64,000 nucleotides of DNA, from the IMG/VR virus record IMGVR_UViG_3300008108_000033, positions 1 to 64,000 of that record. The stretch is one strand, 5' to 3'. Below the pieces are notes generated by a model, which was given only the letters and a program-made list of their open reading frames with translations, was not told the origin of the DNA and did no database searches. Source of the stretch: a virus. The translations under genes and the position numbers were made by a program. Positions 34,307-43,100 of this stretch are shown one piece after another. Each line of letters opens with the position of its first letter. The stretch's first letter is position 1.

Positions 34307-34815
34307 ACGAGCAAACTGCAATAAGAACAATTGGTGATGTTCATTGTATTATAGAATATAGGAATGGCAAAAGATATGAAATGGGATTCCCAAACACCGT
34401 TTTGCTAGGTGGCCGAGAAGCCCTTGCGCAGGTTTTAACAAACACTTTGGGTACATGCCCCAGTGTGAACTCAAGCGTTGCTACCAATTTAGTGCCAAGT
34501 CTTTACATAAACGCCATGCAGTTTGGCAATAATGGACTTGACGGAGAAACTCCGAAGGTTGTTAGTCCAAAAAGAACTTCACTTTTCGGACCTCCTGTTG
34601 CTACAAAATTAGTAAATAGTTATGTAAGTCAGAATGTTACTACGCAGGCTGTATTCACTACAACTTTGCTTTTTGATGACGCTGTAGATATTTATCTTAG
34701 TGAAATGGCGCTTCAAATGACTAATAATGTTCTTTATAGCATGACTACATTCCCAAAGATTAAAAAGACAGCCGAAACTCAAATCACATTCAACTGGACG
34801 TTGAATTTCATCTAA
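34303..34815 (+). CDS. Tail appendage protein
   Basis: The protein has 170 residues, Thr/Asn-rich and beta-like. 'NTVLLGGREALAQVLTN' followed by NAMQFGNNG and later YLSEMALQM resembles short phage tail-fibre or collar proteins (N-rich start, a 'GRxALA' helix, a 'xFGxG' turn). The minus-strand 55637-56143 product has the same plan. Shine-Dalgarno GGAG; translation is coupled to the wedge gene. Confidence 0.6.
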   Translation: MNEQTAIRTIGDVHCIIEYRNGKRYEMGFPNTVLLGGREALAQVLTNTLGTCPSVNSSVATNLVPSLYINAMQFGNNGLDGETPKVVSPKRTSLFGPPVATKLVNSYVSQNVTTQAVFTTTLLFDDAVDIYLSEMALQMTNNVLYSMTTFPKIKKTAETQITFNWTLNFI

Positions 34816-34870
34816 ATTTTGTCTTGAGGAAATAACTATAATAGAACTTTTAATTAATTTAAGGTAAATT

Positions 34871-35701
34871 ATGCCAGAACTTCCAAATAATGTGCCACGT
34901 TATACATCTACGATGCCATACTATTGGACATACGATAATTTGCCAATAGATGGTCTGATTCAACGCGACGATATCATAAACGAACAAGTAGATGCGAATA
35001 CTGCAATTTTAGAACAGGCTGCCGGCGATGCGGGAACTCTGCCAGTGCGTTTAAATCAATCTATGGATTCGCTTGGCAATTTAACTTCCTTGGCTGTTAA
35101 TACTTCTTTGCACAACATTGGTTATCATACAGACGGCAAAGGACCAGATAATGTTTCGTATGTCAGGATGACTCAGGCCGAAAGAGATAAACTGGCAACC
35201 GTAGCAACTGATGCCACAAATTTTTCTGTACAAATACAAACGGCCACGGGAACAGGCGGATCTTTAAATTTAGACTCTATTATTCTGTTTGACCAAAATT
35301 ATTTGACTTTTGAACCCTCACCAACTGTTACTTGGTCCGTTGCAGATGGCCAAAAAGTTACGGCGAATGTAGTAGCCCAACCAGACGGTCACATGCATTA
35401 CGATAGTGTTTTGCCTGTTCCTAGCACTCCGACTCCTGATTACAGAAACTATTTGACTGGCACAAGTGACCCATTTTTAAGCGGAAGTTTAAAAGTATAC
35501 ATCAATGGAATAAGGATTTACGACACAACAACTGTTTACGCCACATCTATGTCGGGTGTTGCATTGGTTGGAACTCCAACATTTCAGTGGGTTCCAAGAA
35601 GCTTTACTCCAACGGTTGACAAGCTTGGATTTAGTTTGAATTCTGGATTATCTAGCCAAGACGTTATTATGATTGATTTCCGCGTTAGCACCACAGCTTG
35701 A
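34871..35701 (+). CDS. Putative short tail fibre protein
   Basis: The protein has 276 residues. A helical N-terminal region (DDIINEQVDANTAILEQ) contains HNIGYHTDGKGPDNVSYVRM and TQAERDKLATV, common in fibre proteins next to their shaft. A beta-rich C-terminal domain (PDGHMHYDSV, KVYINGIRIYD) follows. AAGG precedes the ATG. Likely a virion appendage; receptor is unknown. Confidence 0.65.
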   Translation: MPELPNNVPRYTSTMPYYWTYDNLPIDGLIQRDDIINEQVDANTAILEQAAGDAGTLPVRLNQSMDSLGNLTSLAVNTSLHNIGYHTDGKGPDNVSYVRMTQAERDKLATVATDATNFSVQIQTATGTGGSLNLDSIILFDQNYLTFEPSPTVTWSVADGQKVTANVVAQPDGHMHYDSVLPVPSTPTPDYRNYLTGTSDPFLSGSLKVYINGIRIYDTTTVYATSMSGVALVGTPTFQWVPRSFTPTVDKLGFSLNSGLSSQDVIMIDFRVSTTA

Positions 35702-35745
35702 TTTTTCGGTTAAATCATGTTCTAATTCCTTTAAGGGGGAATGAA

Positions 35746-36267
35746 ATGATTTACTGTGAAAAAGAACTGAGTTTAACTGTGGGAATTTTGGCTGCAAATA
35801 AGTCATTCGAACAAATAAGGACAAGCTACGAATCGGTATTTTCGCTTCGCTACGAAGCTTCTAGATTGGTAGCGATAATGGAATCTGAGGATGATTCAGA
35901 ATTAAAACAAAAGAAAATTAATTACATAAAAAAAGGAATTTGTTTAACAAGCATGATTGATGAACTTTGCAAAGTATCATCTACAGACTGGATTTACATA
36001 GTTTTTGCTGGCAGAAAATTACCAAAAAACATAGACGGCAAGCTTTCTAGATATATACAAAGCTACAAAGATGTCATATTTCCTGTGGTCAACAGGGTTT
36101 GGAATTTCGTGGATGGCAGTTTGGATGGTCTTTTAATTAACAAAAAATTTCATTCAGAAGTAGGCAATTTTGGTTCTGGAGATAATCTCAATTTTACTAA
36201 ATTAGTTTGGGCAGACAAGGCAATGAGCCTTGGAGCCAGATTTAAAGCTATAGTTGGAGCAACATAA
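35746..36267 (+). CDS. GT2-like glycosyltransferase-related protein
   Basis: The protein has 173 residues. The ATG at 35746 has a strong site (AAGGGGGA); an upstream TTG was rejected. The start (LSLTVGILAANKSFEQIRTS, then YESVFSLRYEASRLVAIME) has the strand-helix-strand layout of GT2 glycosyltransferases. STDWIYIVFAGRKLP sits where such enzymes have the DXD, but no DXD is present. It may be a degenerate or minimal transferase. Placement inside the fibre operon suggests it acts on virion proteins. Confidence 0.45.
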   Translation: MIYCEKELSLTVGILAANKSFEQIRTSYESVFSLRYEASRLVAIMESEDDSELKQKKINYIKKGICLTSMIDELCKVSSTDWIYIVFAGRKLPKNIDGKLSRYIQSYKDVIFPVVNRVWNFVDGSLDGLLINKKFHSEVGNFGSGDNLNFTKLVWADKAMSLGARFKAIVGAT

Positions 36268-36890
36268 TGAGAGTTAAAGAAAAAGCAGACACAATTCTAG
36301 AATCTTGCTGGCTACCTTCTTGCCATTCCAATTTTCAGATTAAAAACTTCATAATTGGAAAAGAATCCAGCAAAATAGGAAAAATGTGGCAGTGTATCAG
36401 GGAAATACAGTCCAGATCTGAGAGTCTTGATAATTTAGCAACAGATGCAGAAGAGTTAAATGACAATATTGAACTGGCAAAATTGGATGTTGAGGAAGAA
36501 AAGTCATTAGTAGCAGAATCCGAAATTGCGAAATCTCGAAAAATTATCAATATCAGAAAAAAAGAAAGGGCTTTAAAAAAGCTTTTTAAAACCAAAAGTT
36601 TATTAGAAACCCAAAAAAGCAATGTAGAAAATGAATTGTCGGTATTCCTAGAAACATTCGAAAGCCTAGGCGGAATTAGTGAATTCAAACAGTATAACGA
36701 AGAAGACGCGCAGCTTGAGTACTGGAATGGTAAATTTGAAACAGAATTCCTTATTGCAAATCTTCTTGGACAGCCGCTAAGCCCAGAATTTGTCAAAAGT
36801 TGCTTGGCAGTGCCCATAAAGTCAAAAATATATGAAAATATCAAGGGCGCTCTCGATATAATTAATCAAAAACTGCTCAATAATAGATAA
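36267..36890 (+). CDS. Coiled-coil hypothetical protein
   Basis: The protein has 207 residues. The start shares one base with the previous stop (TAATG), so translation is coupled. The middle (about residues 45-130) is strongly charged with heptad patterns; cysteines lie only near the N-terminus (CWLPSC). It may be a fibre assembly chaperone or a minor structural protein. Not recognised. Confidence 0.6.
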   Translation: MRVKEKADTILESCWLPSCHSNFQIKNFIIGKESSKIGKMWQCIREIQSRSESLDNLATDAEELNDNIELAKLDVEEEKSLVAESEIAKSRKIINIRKKERALKKLFKTKSLLETQKSNVENELSVFLETFESLGGISEFKQYNEEDAQLEYWNGKFETEFLIANLLGQPLSPEFVKSCLAVPIKSKIYENIKGALDIINQKLLNNR

Positions 36891-36899
36891 CTAAGATAT

Positions 36900-37961
36900 A
36901 TGCCAGTTGATAAAATAGCATCAAATGACTCGGGTTATGAAATTGGAGATTTATCGCTTTACCCAGCGGCAGTAGATTCCTTTAATAACCTGTATGAAGC
37001 CAAAAATAACAGCGTAACAGTGCTCAAAGCAACTTTGTCTGTTACCGGAGACGTTTTGGTTGTTGATACAACAGCAAATTTTCCCTCTGAAGGAATATTG
37101 CGATTATCTTTGCCAAATAAAAAAGGACTTTCTGTAGAGTACATTTACTACGCCAATAAGACTGAAAACACTTTTTACAGTTTAAAAAGAGGTTTCCTTG
37201 GTAATGAAAGAAATTTGATAAGCAAAGTAAACTCTTGGCCAATAAACACAGTTGTAGAGTCTGGAGTTTTTGCCGAGCATCACAACGCTGTAAGAGATGC
37301 CGCGTTAAATATAGAAAACTTTGTCGGGCTAGAAAATCCATACGATTCAACTACTAATTCATTTGCAACAAATACCGTAAACGGGCTCTTAGCTGATTTG
37401 GAATACAAATATTTGGCACCAAACGCAGTATTTAGGGCTTTCCCATTGTTTGGCGCACCTCCATTAACTGTTAATTTCCATTGTTTCACCAACAGGATTG
37501 TAAATCGATTTTTTTGGGACTTTGGCGACGGCGCAGTTTCAATTGAGAAGAATCCAACCCACACTTATTTGAAATCTGGTAATTTTACCGTGCAACTTCG
37601 CGTAATCTCTAGCGTAGGAGGACAAGGAGTTTGCACCAAACTTTCTTACATAAGTGTTAGCAATCAATACGTAGTACCTTTTGGATATGTAATACCTAGC
37701 GCGGGCGTAAGTATAACCACTGCCACGTCATCCTCCACAACACCTACTACATTCACGTTTTATGACCAGACTGAAGGGCCTATTTTGAATAGGCTATGGC
37801 AATTTGGAGATGGAGAGTATTCTTTCCAACAAGACCCAAATGTGCATGTTGTTACACACCAATATAACAAACCCGGAACCTATAGACCATCAGTGCTGAT
37901 AACGATTGAAGACAATGTTACCACTCGAGCTATATTCCAAGAAACTGTAGAGGTGTCTTGA
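36900..37961 (+). CDS. Tail appendage protein with shared N-domain and two PKD domains
   Basis: The protein has 353 residues. The N-domain (about 1-140) has FPSEGILRLSLPN, VEYIYYANKT and EHHNAVRDAALNIENFVGL, shared with the two following proteins. PKD domains follow, marked by FFWDFGDGAVS (about residue 203) and LWQFGDGEYSF (about 299). PKD folds are extracellular beta-sandwiches for protein or glycan contacts. This is the shortest of the trio and could be a baseplate attachment piece. Confidence 0.75.
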   Translation: MPVDKIASNDSGYEIGDLSLYPAAVDSFNNLYEAKNNSVTVLKATLSVTGDVLVVDTTANFPSEGILRLSLPNKKGLSVEYIYYANKTENTFYSLKRGFLGNERNLISKVNSWPINTVVESGVFAEHHNAVRDAALNIENFVGLENPYDSTTNSFATNTVNGLLADLEYKYLAPNAVFRAFPLFGAPPLTVNFHCFTNRIVNRFFWDFGDGAVSIEKNPTHTYLKSGNFTVQLRVISSVGGQGVCTKLSYISVSNQYVVPFGYVIPSAGVSITTATSSSTTPTTFTFYDQTEGPILNRLWQFGDGEYSFQQDPNVHVVTHQYNKPGTYRPSVLITIEDNVTTRAIFQETVEVS

Positions 37962-40177
37962 TGTCAATACCCTCTAATGTTTATCCAACATCATACGATA
38001 CTTCAACAAATTTATATAACGTTGTAGATGCTTTGACAATACCTTTAGCCAAAGATTACAATCCGGGCGACAAAGTAGTATATGTTTCAGTAGCACCTTA
38101 TATTATGGCAAGATTTCCAGCTTCTGGAATTATCACATTAACAGAAAATTGCAGCGCGCCTAGTCAAAGAGCCGTTTCTATCTATTACAACACCAAAAGC
38201 AATGAAGGATTTTTCTTTACGGACTTAACTGTTCTGCCAGAAACTCCAGATTCATATAAGCCAGCGACCGTTACATCTGTTAGTTTAAATGTTACAGCGC
38301 AACACCACAATGCAATTAAAAATGCAATTATTTCTATAGAAGACTTTGTGGGATTAAAATCAGATACTTCTTTTGTTCCTTTCGAAGGAACAATATCTGC
38401 AAGAACAAAATATCTGTTTGAAACAGTTTTTACACCAAGAGCTTGGTTTGTTGCGGACAACAGAATAGGCAGAGCGCCATTTTTCAATGTATTATTTACC
38501 AGTACAAGCTTGTATTTGGGAGAGCAAGTAAATGGCAATAATATCACCTATAAATGGAATTTTGGAGATGGAACAGAAATAACCACATCTGAAAAAACAA
38601 TCACGCACACTTATGTTCTTCCTAACATTTACACTGTTTCTTTGCAAGTAACCAACATGTTTGGAAGCGATACTGTAGTTTTTGAAAATTTTATTGATGC
38701 TCTATGGTTGGCACCAGATCCTGCAGTAATCGCGTATGATGTCAGAGCAGGTCAGCAAAATTTCGATACAAATGGAAACAATTTTTTAAAGACGCCGACA
38801 AGTGTATATGTTTATGTTGCAACAAGCAATGCTGTGGATCCATTAGATCCAGACAGAACATTAAGCGGCGCTCATATAGTCGGCGGAAATATTATTGACC
38901 CAATAGTAAACTTTACTTGGGACATGGGCGACACACTTACGCATGGTGATAGCCCTGAAACCAAGGCTCTTTATACAATAGGTGGAATCTACAGCGTAGT
39001 TTTAAGATGTGATACAAGATCGACCGCATACAGAATAACAACCGATCCCAAAACAATAAATGTCATAGAAAGACAAAACGCTTGGCTATTTGTAGCGCCA
39101 TCAGACACGGCTTTGCAGACCGTTTACGCTGGCGAAATGGGGTTTCTAAATGAAACATTCAAGCCATTGCAAAATACATCTTATACCTATCAAAGAAATG
39201 CAGAATTCATTACTGGTTCTGCTCATCTTCAAAAAGAAAGAATGTTATTAGAATTCGTAAGGAATACAAACTTAAATGCTAAAAGTACCGTGGGATCAGG
39301 ACTGGGAGGTTTATCAATATTATCTTGGGCTGGCGGCAGAACGGCTGCAGAACTTAGCTCTACAGAACGCGTGTATTTCATAGCCTACAGTGGATTCGAA
39401 GAAACATATAGTTCTCCCGGTTCAACTGGGTGGACCATGTATCGCCCGTGGAACTGGATTGCATTCAACGGCACGGCAATTACTTATTACCTATTGGGAA
39501 ATGCTGTTTCTCAATCCGCAGGCACAAGCCCAACCAATAACCAATTAGTATCTGTAAATTTACTTAGCGGAGAAGTGAAACTAGAGAAAACTTTTTCTAG
39601 TGGCGACTTTCAAGGCGCAGCAAATTATTTAACATATAATGAAGCACAATATGACCAAACTGGTTATAACATTTACGGATCATATAGTGCTTATCGCACA
39701 GCTTTCAGAGGCAGAACAGGTTACATATTGAAAAATAGAACTGTCGGTTCTGAATTTTGCATAAATAGTTTCTATTGCACAACAGAAGATGCCAATGGGT
39801 TAATTAGTGGATTCAAGAAAAAACCAGATATGGGTGGCCCATTAAAAACTCAAGGTGTACTTGTTAATTTAACAACAGGATTATTTTTCTTCAACAATAG
39901 CGGAAGTGTTTTGCAATTTGATGTAACCACAGACGTATGGAAAACTGGAGGGCCGGGGTACAATTCCATAACATTCTCGAATTTGCAAGATAAATCGGTT
40001 GAAGGATACGACAACGAAAATAACAGCCTAGTAGCCACAACAGATTTTGCCGACACTGCTTTCTTATCATTCGACTATAGTAACAGTGCATATATCAAAT
40101 TTAATGATGTTGATTTGTCATTTACAAAACTAAATAGCAGACCAGAAGGTGGACAATGGATATTTGGTTCTTATTAA
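37961..40177 (+). CDS. Tail appendage protein with shared N-domain, PKD domains and large C-terminal domain
   Basis: The protein has 738 residues. The ATG at 37961 overlaps the previous stop and has GAGGTG upstream; the in-frame TTG just before it is less likely. The N-domain repeats the shared motif (FPASGIITLTENC, AQHHNAIKNAIISIEDFVGL). PKD-type segments occur at KWNFGDGTEIT (about 197) and TWDMGDTLTHG (about 319). The C-terminal 350 residues are aromatic/Gly/Ser-rich and beta-like, with no recognised family; this is a likely receptor-binding or structural tip. Confidence 0.75.
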   Translation: MSIPSNVYPTSYDTSTNLYNVVDALTIPLAKDYNPGDKVVYVSVAPYIMARFPASGIITLTENCSAPSQRAVSIYYNTKSNEGFFFTDLTVLPETPDSYKPATVTSVSLNVTAQHHNAIKNAIISIEDFVGLKSDTSFVPFEGTISARTKYLFETVFTPRAWFVADNRIGRAPFFNVLFTSTSLYLGEQVNGNNITYKWNFGDGTEITTSEKTITHTYVLPNIYTVSLQVTNMFGSDTVVFENFIDALWLAPDPAVIAYDVRAGQQNFDTNGNNFLKTPTSVYVYVATSNAVDPLDPDRTLSGAHIVGGNIIDPIVNFTWDMGDTLTHGDSPETKALYTIGGIYSVVLRCDTRSTAYRITTDPKTINVIERQNAWLFVAPSDTALQTVYAGEMGFLNETFKPLQNTSYTYQRNAEFITGSAHLQKERMLLEFVRNTNLNAKSTVGSGLGGLSILSWAGGRTAAELSSTERVYFIAYSGFEETYSSPGSTGWTMYRPWNWIAFNGTAITYYLLGNAVSQSAGTSPTNNQLVSVNLLSGEVKLEKTFSSGDFQGAANYLTYNEAQYDQTGYNIYGSYSAYRTAFRGRTGYILKNRTVGSEFCINSFYCTTEDANGLISGFKKKPDMGGPLKTQGVLVNLTTGLFFFNNSGSVLQFDVTTDVWKTGGPGYNSITFSNLQDKSVEGYDNENNSLVATTDFADTAFLSFDYSNSAYIKFNDVDLSFTKLNSRPEGGQWIFGSY

Positions 40178-40194
40178 AGGAAGTGGAGATTTAG

Positions 40195-43100
40195 TTGCCA
40201 GACACTATCTTGCCAATATCGGTATATCCAAATAACTATGATACCGACCGAAATCTCTTTCAGGTTTACAATACCTCCGAAACCGTTTTATCTGCTACTT
40301 TAAATTCTTGGGATATAGTAATTCAAATTGTTCCTGAAACTGCCGATTCTCCCGAACTGTGGGCTACTTCTGGCTATGTGACCATAGAAGGCGAGCTCAT
40401 ATACTATGCTTCCGTTCATGTAAATGATGATGGCAAAATTGACACGCTACAAAACTGCATAAGAAGAGTAAATGGTACTCCGCCGAGAAACTTTAATGTC
40501 GGCACCAGTGTGCGAGGATTTGTAATAGCTGAGCATCACAACAACTTGGCTCGCGGATTGGTAAACATAGAAAATTTTGTAGGAACTTTAACCACAACAA
40601 ATCAAGAAACAATCTATTGGAAATTGTTGCAAATTGCTAATTTGGCTCCCTTGACTGATGATGCCGGATGCCCACAAATAGAATTTTATTATAGGATAAT
40701 TAGCACAAGTCCGATAGAAGGCACGGAAATTTCTTATAGCTTGAATATAACCGGAACTATCAATAGCTTTACTATCGATTTTGGAGATGGAACTACTGAA
40801 AGTACACAACAAAATGGTACTCACTTTTATCCGCCAAATAAAAGAATAGACCCAGTAGTGACAGTTGATACGGATGCATGTGAAAGCTTGCAAACTAGCG
40901 CGGAAAGATTAAGAGTTGATGACGTTTCGCAGCAAACTATTGTCGGGCAGCAAACTTTCCCAATTATAGTCCCTCCAATTCCTGATTTCCCTAATTTAGA
41001 TCTTGCTGTAGTAAATGAAGTGCCTAATAATTTCCAGTTCCCGCCGATAGTTTTCCCTTGCTTGGATATAGGACCATTTGGACCAATAGTTGTTCCAAGC
41101 ACTATTAGCATCATCAACCCATACCCGATTCCAAGCGTTATCACTTTTGAAGACGTACCGAATTTCCCAAGCAATATAGTAATTACCAGCTCTGTAAATC
41201 TTCCAAGTGTAATTAGCATCGTCAACACTTTGCCGAGCAACATCAGAGTTTCTGTAATTTCAAATATACCCAGCACTATAAGCGTAATACAGAATATTCC
41301 ATCCATAATAAACGTTAATGTTCCTAGTAACATGTCTATAAGCATAGTAAACAATCTTCCTTCGGTAATTAGCGTTAATAGTAACATACCTAGCATTATA
41401 CAAGTTGAAGATTTATCTGCGTCACTAGATGTGTTTTTAAATAGTGACTACTGCACTAATTGCACCGGAAGCTTTGGTGCTTCTGCAAACGGCGCAACAA
41501 TACAAGTGCCTACGGATAGCGGATGCGACCCATGCGCTGGTGCTAATCCAAAAATTACAAAGGTTACGGCTGTTTTACATGATTTTATAGTAACGACACT
41601 TGATCCGGCTAATCCTGTTTCAACAAGATATGATTTGGTAAAGGTTTTGCTAGTTGCACCTGATGGCACCAATTGTCTTTTGATGGGTGGCGCTCAAGCT
41701 GGAGCCACCAATATACCTCAATTCACTATGAATGAGCCAGTGACTTTAACATTTGCTGACGGTTCTCAAAACGATATTTATGATTTCTCTGTTCCTCTTG
41801 ATACTAAAACTTATGCTCCAAATGCCAATGGCAACAATGCTAGCAGGACCGCCGGACAAGTTGCTTTGAATTTGCCCGCGCCACCACCAACTGGAGCAAC
41901 TGGATACGGCACCAACCTATCTGTTTTTACTGATTCTCCACTTACTAAGGGAAATTGGTATGCATATGTTTCAGTTGGACCAAGCGGAGGAGCATACCCA
42001 AATATATGCAATGTAGGAAAAGCATGTGTCAGGGTAAGTTCGGCCCAAGAATCTCCTTGTGATTTTGCATCGCCAACGCCAACAGCTTCAGGTAAACCGC
42101 CGGCAACACCGGTTGCCACACCAAGAAAAACTCCTTTGCCAACTCCTTTGCCCACAACGGCAAAACCAACTCCCGCTCCTACAACACCACCTCCCACGCC
42201 ATCTCCATCACCGCCAAATCCTTCGGGAATACCTATTATTTTGCCTAGCGCAGGTCCAGATGGCCCTCCCTTCGACCCAGATCCGCCAAATCCGATAACT
42301 CTAACTCCAAGACCGTCATACACACCATATCCGACCCCAACGCCTTCCGCGACATTTACTTGCGGAACCTGTACTTATGTTCCTCAACTTGAGGATTGTG
42401 GTTCTGGTGTGTGTACTTATTATTGGGACGGCACCAGTTGGGGCCGTTGCGCAGAATGCACTTCATGTAATGATGCTGGAGAAAATTGCGGATGCCCAGA
42501 AGCCAGAATTATGCGGGCTTTTAATATACTTCCGCCAAATGGAGAAAATAATCCAGATGTAAACACGCATTGCTACAAAGTAACTTGGACTGATCAAGCC
42601 CTTATAGATTGCAACGGTGGGTTTTGCACATATAGCTTCAATATTAGTACAGGATTATGGGAATATTGCAGCTCGTGTTCTTTCTGCAGCGGACTTGGAG
42701 ATAATTATTGCAAGTGTCAAGACCCAAATACCGTTTTGGTGCCTGCAGGAATCTTACCCGCAAACCCCGGAACTAATGCTACAGAGCACAGAAATTGTTA
42801 TAAACTCAATAATTCTCAAAACAATTGTGTTCCGGGACAATGCGAGTGCCCCCCTGCTCCGACATCTCAGTTCATAACAGGATCTATTCAACAAATTAGA
42901 TTGAATTGCAAAAAAACTTGCGGCGGCTGTTACAGCATGTATTCAATTGACAAGGGGTCTCCTTGTGATCCAGATCCTGCAGACTGGAGTTGCGGATATG
43001 AATTCACTGACGATAACTGGGATTTAACAAATGATTTTTGCCCATGTACAGGAATGGAATGTTTAGAAGGAGAAATAGCAGTTGAATATGGTTTGTTGCC

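Noticed and set aside
35698-35745. TTG start for the GT2-like gene
   Set aside because: The ATG at 35746 has a strong AAGGGGGA site, the TTG has none.
41811-42323. Gly-rich minus-strand frame of 170 residues in the giant fibre
   Set aside because: It is the shadow of the Thr/Pro-rich linker codons.
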